A stretch of 5,393 nucleotides of DNA from an uncultured Alphaproteobacteria bacterium (GTDB lineage Bacteria; Pseudomonadota; Alphaproteobacteria; Puniceispirillales; UBA1172): the NCBI GenBank assembly GCA_937952245.1, contig CALFYS010000107.1:1-5393 (forward strand), written 5' to 3'. Position 1 is the stretch's first letter. Each line of letters begins with the position of its first letter. The notes beneath the pieces are model-generated. The model worked only from the letters and a program-made list of their open reading frames with translations. It did not search any database and was not told the DNA's origin. The translations under genes and the position numbers were made by a program. This document shows, in pieces, positions 1 through 5,393 of this stretch.

Positions 1-102
1 CATGCCCAACCCTATGCTGATCAGCAACGCAAGGAAGGCCGATTTCAAAATTGAGATCATTTTTAATGCTGGAATATAATATGCTGGAATATGTGCTGTC
101 AT
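1..102 (-). CDS. N-terminus of a secreted protein (signal peptide), possibly a D-Ala-D-Ala carboxypeptidase; cut by window edge
   Basis: A minus-strand frame of 34 codons runs off the left edge. From residue 15 it reads MISILKSAFLALLISIGLGM, a lysine-containing n-region followed by a hydrophobic core, so this is the start of an exported protein. ATG at 102 is preceded by a weak AGAAG about 6 bases upstream. The in-frame ATG at 60 has no visible ribosome site but would give a more ordinary signal peptide. The mature domain is outside the window, so the product cannot be read directly. In many alphaproteobacteria the gene after rlpA is a DacA-type D-alanyl-D-alanine carboxypeptidase, which fits a peptidoglycan cluster; that assignment is inference from context only. 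The extra 14 residues of the longer form contain a duplicated IPA unit from a 15-base tandem repeat. Confidence 0.6.
   Translation of the reverse strand, partial: MTAHIPAYYIPALKMISILKSAFLALLISIGLGM
66..95. repeat. 15-base imperfect tandem duplication at the 5' end of the left-edge gene
   Basis: The 12 bases ATGCTGGAATAT occur at 66-77 and again at 81-92, a period of 15 bases, so the copies keep reading frame. On the minus strand each copy encodes an Ile-Pro-Ala unit near the N-terminus of the left-edge protein if translation starts at 102. The duplication lies upstream of the alternative start at 60, so it may be 5' leader rather than coding sequence. Confidence 0.7.
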
Positions 103-157
103 GGCGGTCTTCTTATTTCCGAAATGAAGATTTTACTTCTGTTTCAATGTAATTCAG

Positions 158-185
158 ACGATAGTTATGAAAACTATATGGTCAA
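158..185 (-). promoter_or_regulatory. Candidate sigma70-type promoter for the left-edge gene
   Basis: On the minus strand TTGACC (185-180, five of six matches to TTGACA) is followed after 16 bases by TATCGT (163-158, four of six matches to TATAAT). It lies in the 91-base gap after the rlpA stop and would start transcription near 151, leaving a leader of about 50 bases before ATG at 102. This would let the left-edge gene be transcribed separately from mltB-rlpA. The -10 match is only moderate. Confidence 0.4.
161..177. repeat. Inverted repeat inside the candidate promoter spacer
   Basis: ATAGTT (161-166) and AACTAT (172-177) are perfect inverted copies around a 5-base centre. The repeat sits between the candidate -35 and -10 boxes and overlaps the -10 edge. 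It has no GC-rich stem and no T-run in the right place, so it reads better as a possible protein-binding site than as a terminator of rlpA. Confidence 0.4.
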
Positions 186-193
186 AAAATGGT

Positions 194-1141
194 CTATTCT
201 AGGATTATTTTAGCCCCTTTAAACCCTTGTTCGATGACCATGACCAATGTTTGATCGGCATAGGCCACGTCATTAATGGGGCCAATCCGAACACGGTGGA
301 TCAATTGGCCATCATTATCAAAGGTTGAGATCGCCGATTGCCCCAGCCCTTTGATTTTAGCCATCACCACTTCGGCGTTGGACAGCTCGCTGAACGCCCC
401 CACTTGAATAAAGATATTGGTCTCAACCGGCGACAGTTCAATCACCTCAGTTGAACGATTGGCGTTAAGCAATTCAAGGGCGGAAACCGAGCTGGATTTC
501 TTTTCGGTCACTTTGCCATTGGATGATGATTTCAGGGTGACTTTAGGCACCGCCGCCGCCGTAATTTGCGGCATCTCTTCGGTTCTGCTTTGGCCTAACA
601 GCGGGAAACGGCCTTCTTTGGCATCCCGTTCCAGCCTTAAGCTTTCTTCGGCCAGAATTTGAACCCGCACTTTCGCGATCCCTTTGTCTTTGAAGCCAAG
701 CAGGCGCGCCGCCTCCCGCGAAAGATCAATAATCCGCCCCGCCACAAAAGGCCCGCGATCATTGATGCGGATCACCAGCGAACGGCCATTATCCAGATTT
801 GTCACCCGCACCGCCGATGGCATGGGCAGGGTTTTATGGGCGGCGGAAACAATCTCCGGATCAAAAATCTCACCATTGGCGGTGAGCTTTCCGGCGAATT
901 CATCCCCATACCAAGAGGCGATTCCGGTTTCGTCATAATTCAGGTCACGTTCTGGGTAATACCAAATGCCTTTAACTTCATAAGGATTGCCAATTTTATA
1001 GCGCGGTTCGGCCTTCACTGAACTGGTGAGCGCGGCTTGGCCTTCGCGCATTTTCTTTTTGGTCAGGTCAATGGCAACCTCAACCGCTGTACAGCCGGAT
1101 AAAACAAAGGCCAGAAGGATAAAAATAGAAGAAAAGCGCAT
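194..1141 (-). CDS. rlpA: RlpA: septal lytic transglycosylase lipoprotein with SPOR domain
   Basis: This 315-residue protein starts with a lipoprotein signal ending in the lipobox LSGC (Cys17), so it should be lipid-anchored, most likely in the outer membrane. Residues 72-160 form the double-psi beta-barrel RlpA domain, with ASWYG at 75-79, AAHKTLPMPS at 100-109 and INDRGPF at 126-132. Glu91, His102 and Asp128 match, in spacing and context, the catalytic residues known for Pseudomonas aeruginosa RlpA. A polar linker (about 170-238) leads to a C-terminal SPOR domain (about 241-315, beginning IFIQVGAFS) that in this family binds stem-peptide-free glycan at the division septum. The expected role is cutting such glycan strands so daughter cells separate. 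The ATG lies two bases after the mltB stop, with GAGA from the end of mltB as ribosome site, so translation is probably coupled. The stop is TAG. Confidence 0.95.
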   Translation of the reverse strand: MRFSSIFILLAFVLSGCTAVEVAIDLTKKKMREGQAALTSSVKAEPRYKIGNPYEVKGIWYYPERDLNYDETGIASWYGDEFAGKLTANGEIFDPEIVSAAHKTLPMPSAVRVTNLDNGRSLVIRINDRGPFVAGRIIDLSREAARLLGFKDKGIAKVRVQILAEESLRLERDAKEGRFPLLGQSRTEEMPQITAAAVPKVTLKSSSNGKVTEKKSSSVSALELLNANRSTEVIELSPVETNIFIQVGAFSELSNAEVVMAKIKGLGQSAISTFDNDGQLIHRVRIGPINDVAYADQTLVMVIEQGFKGAKIILE

Positions 1142-1143
1142 GA

Positions 1144-2139
1144 TTATCTCATCGTATCGGATAATGTGCCCACAGCAATGGCAAAGTAATTGGACCTATT
1201 CCATTTCAGAATAGCCTCATAATTTTTATAGACCAAATACGCAGGGCCTTCCGCGCCGCCGGGCATGACCAAACGGGCTTGGATATTCCGGCTGGGGAGA
1301 TTTTTACCCTCTTCGGTCTTCACCCCCAATTCAGCCCAAACCTGCAGGCCTTTCCATGTTTTATTATCATGAAGTGCCATGGCATTGGCGCGGCTGGCGG
1401 CGCCGGATTCCGGCAAGGTGACTTTGCGCCCCCATGTAATATCATCGCGCCAGCCCACACGTTTCAGGTAATTTGACGCCGAAGCAAAAACATCAGCCTG
1501 GGTTGTCCAAATATCTTGCCGTCCATCGCCATCGTAATCTTGAGCATAACGGTTAAAAGACGATGGCATGAATTGCGACTGCCCCATGGCGCCCGCCCAA
1601 CTGCCTTTCATGTCTTTCGCCGCGATATGGCCTTCATCAATGATGGTGAGGGCATGGAATAATTCTTTGCGGAAGAATTTTGACCGCCGCCCATCATAGG
1701 CAAGGCTGGCCAAAGCGGGAATGACATCAAAACCGCCGGTCACGCGACCGAAATCTGTTTCAATCCCCCATAGCGCCACGACAAACCGCGGCTGCACGCT
1801 ATATTTATCACCAATCTCGGTGAGCAGCGCCTGATGGGTTTTAAACCGTGCCTGCGCTCTTTTTTGGCGCGATACAGGCACAACGCGATCAAGATATTCC
1901 TGAAAGGTCAGGGTAAATTCAGGCTGTTTGCGATCAAGTTCAATCACCCGTGGGATCGGCTTAATGCCGGTTAAAGCGTCATCCAGCGTGGCGCTGCTGA
2001 TGCCTTTATCAAGGGCTTCACTACGCAAATCTTTCAGCCAATCATCAAACGATTGTTCAGCAATCGCCGCCCCGGGGAAAGCCGCCCCTGACAAAGCCAG
2101 ACCGAAAAGAATAAGAGCGATGGACGTAAGCGTTTTCAT
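1144..2139 (-). CDS. mltB: Lytic murein transglycosylase, MltB family, periplasmic
   Basis: This 331-residue protein cleaves the MurNAc-GlcNAc bond of peptidoglycan non-hydrolytically, forming 1,6-anhydroMurNAc ends. A Sec signal peptide ends at AIA (25-27) before Glu28. There is no lipobox, so unlike E. coli MltB this version should be soluble in the periplasm. The SLT_2 catalytic domain fills the rest. WGIETDFG (124-131) contains the expected catalytic Glu127, and GAMGQSQFMPSSF (183-195) is the family's substrate-groove motif. DYDGDGRQDIW (201-211) resembles the EF-hand-like calcium site of the E. coli enzyme. The peptidoglycan-binding domain found at the C-terminus of some relatives is absent. 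ATG at 2139 has GGGG six bases upstream (2146-2149). It is the first gene of a two-gene unit with rlpA. I found no convincing promoter in the gap to the permease. Confidence 0.93.
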   Translation of the reverse strand: MKTLTSIALILFGLALSGAAFPGAAIAEQSFDDWLKDLRSEALDKGISSATLDDALTGIKPIPRVIELDRKQPEFTLTFQEYLDRVVPVSRQKRAQARFKTHQALLTEIGDKYSVQPRFVVALWGIETDFGRVTGGFDVIPALASLAYDGRRSKFFRKELFHALTIIDEGHIAAKDMKGSWAGAMGQSQFMPSSFNRYAQDYDGDGRQDIWTTQADVFASASNYLKRVGWRDDITWGRKVTLPESGAASRANAMALHDNKTWKGLQVWAELGVKTEEGKNLPSRNIQARLVMPGGAEGPAYLVYKNYEAILKWNRSNYFAIAVGTLSDTMR

Positions 2140-2247
2140 GTTGAACCCCGGATGCGAAAAAACCCAAAAACCAGATTAACGATTGAGCCGCCTCAACACA
2201 ATAGCAAAACACCGCCCAACCACCCCAAAAAGGGTTGATCTTGTGGA

Positions 2248-3180
2248 TCACGTCAGCTGGAACACGAGATATAGGGTGATTGGGGTGGTGATGCTGGCCA
2301 TTACCGTGGAGGCTAGAATAGCCGAGGCCGTGCGGCCGGAATAACTGTCATAAAACTGCGACAGCATAAAGACATTGGCGGCAACCGGCAGGCAGGAAGC
2401 GATAATCGCAACCTTCACCCAAAGCACATCTTGCCCGGGGATCAATAAAAACACCGCCGCCACCAACACCGGATGAATGATCAATTTAAAAATGGTGATC
2501 GCGCTGATCTCTGAAAACGCTTGGCGGATCGGTTGGCCATAAAGCGTGGCGCCAAGGGCAAACAGCGCGGCAGGAGCGGCGCCATTGGCCAGCAGGGTTA
2601 AGGTTCGTTCCATCACCAGCGGCATGGTCAGCCCCGATGCCGCGAATAAAAGCCCCGCCACCACCGATTGCAAAAGCGGGTTTTTCGCCATGGTCAACAG
2701 GATTTGGCCTAAGGTTGCGGTCAAGCTGCGGGTTTCTTTCGCCACAAATATTGCCGTCATGGCCAGCAACACCACGGTATCGGCGAATAACATCAACCCC
2801 ATGGGCAAGGCCGCTTCTTCCCCAAACGCAAGGATCACCAGCGGCACGCCGATATAGCCATAATTGGGATAGGCGTTATTCAGCCCGAAAATCCCACTTT
2901 CGGCGCGATTAAGCCCAAAAACCAGCCGCGCAAAAATAGCACTCCCCCCAAAAATAAGGATCGTCACCACTTCATAGCGCCATAAAAACCCCAAATTAAA
3001 AAAGGCTTTCGGGTCATTGGCGGCGACATTGATGAACATATAAGCGGGCAGAACAATGAAAAACGCGAAACGGCCAATCATTTTCGCGCCGGACTCATCA
3101 CAAAACTTCAACGCGCGAGCGGCTGTTCCTAAAAAAACCAATACAAAGAAGGGGATGGTGATGGCGAGGACGTCTAGCAT
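2248..3180 (-). CDS. AEC-family (auxin efflux carrier-like) membrane permease
   Basis: This inner-membrane protein of 310 residues is almost entirely hydrophobic, with about ten predicted membrane segments arranged as two halves, as usual for the AEC/MdcF family (normally about 300-320 residues). Family-like features are PNYGYIGVPLVILAFG (105-120), the second-half segment from NPLLQ (167-171) to LFALGATLYG (206-215), KLIIHPVLVA (232-241) and SCLPVAANVFMLSQFYD (262-278). Bacterial members export or exchange small organic acids such as malate or malonate; the substrate here cannot be read. The start is uncertain: ATG at 3180 gives the usual MLDVLAIT N-terminus, while TTG at 3186 adds two residues and has GGGG at a better six-base spacing. 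The 107-base gap to mltB and the different function argue against a shared role, though read-through transcription is possible. Confidence 0.9.
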   Translation of the reverse strand: MLDVLAITIPFFVLVFLGTAARALKFCDESGAKMIGRFAFFIVLPAYMFINVAANDPKAFFNLGFLWRYEVVTILIFGGSAIFARLVFGLNRAESGIFGLNNAYPNYGYIGVPLVILAFGEEAALPMGLMLFADTVVLLAMTAIFVAKETRSLTATLGQILLTMAKNPLLQSVVAGLLFAASGLTMPLVMERTLTLLANGAAPAALFALGATLYGQPIRQAFSEISAITIFKLIIHPVLVAAVFLLIPGQDVLWVKVAIIASCLPVAANVFMLSQFYDSYSGRTASAILASTVMASITTPITLYLVFQLT

Positions 3181-3192
3181 GGCCAAAATCTA

Positions 3193-3196
3193 CCCC
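3193..3196 (-). promoter_or_regulatory. Ribosome site bearing on the permease start
   Basis: GGGG on the minus strand lies 6 bases before TTG (3186) and 12 bases before ATG (3180). The neighbouring mltB uses GGGG exactly 6 bases before its ATG, so by analogy the TTG is a real candidate start. ATG is favoured by codon preference and by the family's usual N-terminus. Confidence 0.35.
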
Positions 3197-3247
3197 ATGG
3201 CTGGGGGAATGAGAAGGCCAATTCAGTTTTTTTGCAAAAAATGACGA

Positions 3248-3259
3248 ATTTCATGAAAT
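3248..3259. repeat. Perfect 12-base palindrome between permease and tRNA-Ser
   Basis: ATTTCATGAAAT reads the same on both strands. It lies about 70 bases upstream of the permease start and about 45 bases upstream of the tRNA, in the short divergent intergenic region, where a dimeric regulator could bind. No regulator gene is adjacent. A palindrome this short in AT-rich DNA could also be chance. Confidence 0.35.
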
Positions 3260-3288
3260 GGTGTCTTTATTTTCCGAAAATGCGGTGC

Positions 3289-3294
3289 TATAGA
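3289..3294 (+). promoter_or_regulatory. -10 box of the tRNA-Ser promoter
   Basis: TATAGA matches TATAAT at five of six positions and ends 10 bases before the mature tRNA 5' end, so transcription would begin only a few bases upstream of the tRNA. The position 17 bases upstream (3266-3271) reads TTTATT, a poor -35 box. Confidence 0.5.
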
Positions 3295-3304
3295 TCAATC
3301 CGTC

Positions 3305-3394
3305 GGAGAGGTGGCAGAGCGGTTGAATGCACCGGTCTTGAAAACCGGCAAGGGTGAAAGCCCTTCGTGGGTTCGAATCCCACCCTCTCCGCCA
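3305..3394 (+). tRNA. tRNA-Ser (anticodon UGA), CCA encoded
   Basis: The 90-base sequence folds as a class II tRNA. The acceptor stem GGAGAGG (3305-3311) pairs fully with CCTCTCC (3384-3390), followed by discriminator G3391 and an encoded CCA. The anticodon stem CCGGT/ACCGG (3332-3336 with 3344-3348) encloses the loop CTTGAAA, with anticodon TGA at 3339-3341, which reads serine UCA codons and by wobble other UCN codons. The long variable arm, AAGGG paired with CCCTT (3350-3354 and 3361-3365), is the serine hallmark. The T arm is GTGGG/CCCAC around TTCGAAT. Nothing resembling its 3' end recurs downstream in the window, so no attachment-site duplication is visible. Confidence 0.98.
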
Positions 3395-3470
3395 TTTTCC
3401 CATACATTCTGCCATATTTGCCCTGACCATGACCATCACTCATCCATTAAATTTAAGGTGATTTGCCGAT

Positions 3471-3486
3471 AGGAGCTTGATATATT
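3471..3486 (+). promoter_or_regulatory. Start region of chrA: distant AGGAG and a TATATT box
   Basis: AGGAG (3471-3475) is 17 bases before the chrA ATG, too far for normal use. TATATT (3481-3486) resembles a -10 box and would place the transcription start at or very near the ATG at 3493, giving a leaderless mRNA. No good -35 box is present at the matching distance. In-frame codons upstream of the ATG reach a TGA at 3478, so there is little room for an earlier start; ATT at 3484 would be well spaced from AGGAG but is a very rare start codon. Confidence 0.3.
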
Positions 3487-3492
3487 GGCGTC

Positions 3493-4944
3493 ATGTCATC
3501 TTCAGCCCCTAAAAACTCCAATAATACCCACAGCGCCGCCAAAAAAGCCGCACCAACAGCATTTAAAGCCAATGGCCCCATCCCTTTTCGTGAGGCTTTA
3601 GCCGTCTGGATTAAGATCAGCCTGTTGAGTTTCGGCGGGCCAGCGGGGCAGATCGCCTTGATGCACCGTCTTATCGTCGATGAGAAAAAATGGATCAGCA
3701 ATGAGCGGTTTTTACACGCGCTGAATTTCTGCATGGTCTTGCCTGGCCCCGAAGCCCAACAATTGACCATCTATCTCGGTTGGTTGATGCACCGCGTCTG
3801 GGGCGGGATCGTGGCGGGCGTGTTGTTCGTCTTGCCCGGGGCGGTGACCGTGCTGTTGTTGAGCATCCTATACGCCGGCTTCCAAGATGTGATGCTAGTC
3901 GAAGCGTTGTTTTTTGGCATCAAAGCCGCGGTTTTGGCAATTGTTATCCAAGCTTTGATTAAGATCGCGCAGAAAACCTTGCATCGCCCGCGGTTGGTCG
4001 CCATCGCTGGCATCGCGTTTCTGGCGGTGTTTTTCGCCAATATCCCCTTCCCTCTGGTGATTATTCTGGCCGGGCTGGCGGGGTGGATGCTGGCGCGGGA
4101 TGAAACCGCCAGCCAAGCTGCCAGCCAAGCCGCCAGCCAAGCCGCCGAAAAACCTGAAAACGCGCTTGAAAACGCGCCTAATCAATCCCTCGAACACGCC
4201 GCCCCGCCACCATCCGCCGCCCGCAACGTCAAGGTGCTGGCGATCTGTTTAACCCTCTGGCTCGCGCCACTGTTGGGGATGTGGATGGCGTTGGGCCCAA
4301 GCCATGTGTTTGTGCAGGAAGCGGTGTTCTTCAGCCAGATGGCCATGGTCACTTTTGGCGGGGCATATGCCGTCTTGGCCTATATGGCGCAACAGGCGGT
4401 GGGGGTTTACGGCTGGCTGAACGCGGGCGAAATGCTGGATGGGCTGGGCATGGCGGAAACCACCCCCGGCCCGTTGATCATGGTGGTGCAATTTGTGGGC
4501 TTCATGGGGGCGTATCGCAACCCCGGGATGCTTGATCCGTTTTTGGCGGGCACATTGGGCGCCGCCGTCACCACTTGGGTGACATTCGCCCCTTGTTTTT
4601 TATGGATTTTCCTTGGCGCGCCCTACATCGAACGGCTAAGGGGCAATCGCCATCTTTCCGCCGCCCTGAAAGGCATTACCGCCGCTGTCGTGGGGGTGAT
4701 GTTGAACCTTGCCCTGTGGTTTGGAATGCGGGTTATGTTCCAAGAGATGAACAGCGTTGATCTGCTTATTGTTGAAGGTTTGCCCCTGACCTTCACCTGG
4801 CCTGAGGTGAGCAGCATTGACCTTGCCACTGCCGCCATCGCCATGAGCGCGTTTTTGGCCATGGCGAGGTTCAAGGTGGGGATGATCAAAACCCTAGCCA
4901 TAAGCGCCGCTGTTGGGGTGGTTTATGGGGTGGTTGCGGGGTGA
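3493..4944 (+). CDS. chrA: ChrA-type chromate transporter, two-domain (long-chain CHR family)
   Basis: This 483-residue inner-membrane protein belongs to the CHR superfamily, whose characterised long members expel chromate from the cytoplasm; a role with sulfate or another oxyanion is possible for untested members. It has two homologous halves. The first has FGGP at 47-50 and PGP at 84-86; the second has FGGA at 288-291 and PGP at 325-327 (in AETTPGPL). FGG-to-PGP spacing is 37 residues in each half, a clear internal duplication. Roughly ten membrane segments are visible. Residues 203-243 form a polar, alanine-rich linker, mostly short repeats, which makes the protein longer than typical members (about 400-450 residues). 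No chrB regulator or other chromate gene is adjacent, so it looks like a single-gene unit. The ATG at 3493 lacks a well-placed ribosome site. The stop is TGA. Confidence 0.93.
   Translation: MSSSAPKNSNNTHSAAKKAAPTAFKANGPIPFREALAVWIKISLLSFGGPAGQIALMHRLIVDEKKWISNERFLHALNFCMVLPGPEAQQLTIYLGWLMHRVWGGIVAGVLFVLPGAVTVLLLSILYAGFQDVMLVEALFFGIKAAVLAIVIQALIKIAQKTLHRPRLVAIAGIAFLAVFFANIPFPLVIILAGLAGWMLARDETASQAASQAASQAAEKPENALENAPNQSLEHAAPPPSAARNVKVLAICLTLWLAPLLGMWMALGPSHVFVQEAVFFSQMAMVTFGGAYAVLAYMAQQAVGVYGWLNAGEMLDGLGMAETTPGPLIMVVQFVGFMGAYRNPGMLDPFLAGTLGAAVTTWVTFAPCFLWIFLGAPYIERLRGNRHLSAALKGITAAVVGVMLNLALWFGMRVMFQEMNSVDLLIVEGLPLTFTWPEVSSIDLATAAIAMSAFLAMARFKVGMIKTLAISAAVGVVYGVVAG
4108..4143 (+). repeat. 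Three 12-base tandem repeats in the chrA linker
   Basis: GCCAGCCAAGCY occurs three times in direct succession, with only the last base varying, encoding Ala-Ser-Gln-Ala three times (residues 206-217). The period is a multiple of three, so copy-number changes would keep frame. It lies between the two membrane halves of the transporter. Confidence 0.9.
4156..4179 (+). repeat. Second 12-base tandem repeat in the chrA linker
   Basis: GAAAACGCGCTT is followed directly by GAAAACGCGCCT, encoding ENAL-ENAP (residues 222-229). It is unrelated in sequence to the repeat 12 bases upstream but has the same period and lies in the same linker. Confidence 0.85.
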
Positions 4945-5270
4945 TTAAAGCAAATCTGCCGGAATATTCTCATCATAAACGTGACGTGCGAGTCATAATA
5001 CGGATCCACCAACAGGCCGGAATCTCCAAAAAGCACATGGCCAACTTTGTGATTTTGATTGCCATTTGAATCTGAGGGTAATGACGTAAATTCAAATGCA
5101 TCCGTAAAGCTCGAAGGCAAACCATTATTTGCAGGTATCTGCAAATTAAACACTAGAGAAAAACCCGTAGGAAGCGATCTGTTTAAAAACTAATCGGATA
5201 AATCAAATATTTCATTCTGAAGTGTTTCTGAAGAAAATGGGATCCGAAGATTATTTGCGATTCTAGTCAT
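4923..5270 (-). pseudogene. Unrecognised small gene interrupted by an in-frame TAG; probable pseudogene
   Basis: ATG at 5270 follows a perfect AGGAGG by eight bases and opens a frame of 26 codons (beginning MTRIANNLRIPFSSE) that ends at TAG (5192-5190). The same frame continues open for 88 more codons to TAA (4925-4923), overlapping the end of chrA by 22 bases. Joined, it would be about 115 residues; a downstream part could start at GTG 5153, which lacks a ribosome site. Near 4980 a shift of one base would instead give VYDENIPADLL and a TAA at 4947-4945, directly abutting the chrA stop, which looks more protein-like. I see no signal peptide, membrane segment or familiar motif; the product is rich in Asn, Ser, Phe and Asp. 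GC content is far below that of chrA, suggesting acquired DNA. Alternatives are a real 26-residue peptide, stop-codon read-through, or sequencing error. Confidence 0.4.
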
Positions 5271-5278
5271 TTGTATTT

Positions 5279-5284
5279 CCTCCT
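5279..5284 (-). promoter_or_regulatory. Perfect Shine-Dalgarno site AGGAGG
   Basis: AGGAGG on the minus strand lies eight bases before ATG at 5270. It is the strongest ribosome site in the window, where other genes have only GGGG or GAGA, and is the main reason to take the interrupted frame downstream of it as once a translated gene. Confidence 0.6.
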
Positions 5285-5393
5285 GTTCCACCGTTTAGTC
5301 TAGAAAAAACAACTGGAATAAGAGAAAAAATGACCAAAACGGATAATTCATTAGCCTTCTTAAAATAAAATCATTAACAAAAAAATAATTTTA
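5285..5393. other. AT-rich non-coding end, no gene seen
   Basis: The last 109 bases are strongly AT-rich; by hand count 5341-5393 has 9 G or C in 53. They would hold the promoter of the interrupted minus-strand gene, but I find no -35/-10 pair with acceptable spacing. The only plus-strand frame is a 12-codon ATG-to-TAA stretch at 5330-5368, too short to call. Confidence 0.6.

Noticed and set aside
2183..2196. Hairpin TTGAG-CCGC-CTCAA as a terminator of the permease gene
   Set aside because: The stem is only five base pairs and the T-runs on the minus strand begin about 11 bases later, interrupted by G; too weak to call.
2217..2237. CAACC...GGTTG stem after the permease stop
   Set aside because: Five pairs around an 11-base loop with no T-run after it; not a credible terminator.
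2057..2251. Minus-strand 64-codon frame overlapping the mltB signal peptide
   Set aside because: It is out of frame with mltB, covers mostly its leader and the intergenic gap, and shows no protein-like features.
3305..3394. tRNA-Ser as an integration site for an island containing chrA
   Set aside because: No direct repeat of the tRNA 3' end and no integrase are present in the window, and chrA composition matches the rest of the left side.
3425..3436. GACCAT direct repeat between the tRNA and chrA
   Set aside because: Two six-base copies only; expected by chance.
3251..3439. Minus-strand 62-codon frame containing WRRGWDSNPRRAF
   Set aside because: It is the antisense translation of tRNA-Ser; this peptide string is a common spurious product of tRNA genes.
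3453..3770. Minus-strand 105-codon frame opposite the start of chrA
   Set aside because: It lies antisense to a clearly coding region and is explained by the codon composition of chrA.
5330..5368. Twelve-codon plus-strand frame MTKTDNSLAFLK
   Set aside because: Very short, AT-rich, only a poor ribosome site, and not needed to explain the region.

Overview
The window looks like chromosomal DNA of an alphaproteobacterium. The evidence is the tight pair of an MltB-type lytic transglycosylase and a lipoprotein RlpA, followed on the same strand by the start of a secreted protein; this order, usually continuing into a D-Ala-D-Ala carboxypeptidase, is familiar from that class. Genus cannot be fixed from the sequence.

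Left block (1-3180, all minus strand). Reading in the direction of transcription, an AEC-family permease comes first (3180 to 2248). A 107-base gap follows, then the soluble periplasmic lytic transglycosylase (2139 to 1144). Two bases further on is the RlpA lipoprotein (1141 to 194), with a DPBB catalytic domain and a SPOR domain. After 91 bases, which contain a candidate promoter and an inverted repeat, comes the N-terminus of a signal-peptide-bearing protein cut by the window edge (102 to 1). The two transglycosylases probably act together on peptidoglycan: MltB cuts glycan strands generally, and RlpA acts on stem-peptide-free glycan at the septum.

Middle block (3181-3492). A complete tRNA-Ser(UGA) with encoded CCA lies on the plus strand (3305-3394), with a good -10 box directly upstream. 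Between it and the permease is a perfect 12-base palindrome.

Right block (3493-5393). A two-domain chromate-type transporter (chrA, plus strand, 3493-4944) carries a repeat-built linker between its halves. Beyond it the DNA becomes very AT-rich (about 32% GC by hand count over 5041-5393). It holds a minus-strand reading frame with a perfect AGGAGG site, interrupted by an in-frame TAG at codon 27 and perhaps by a frameshift near its end. I do not recognise this product. It is probably a decaying, horizontally acquired small gene and is the most unusual item here.

I see no CRISPR array, insertion sequence, rRNA or convincing rho-independent terminator, and nothing that I can defend as a complete new multi-gene system.
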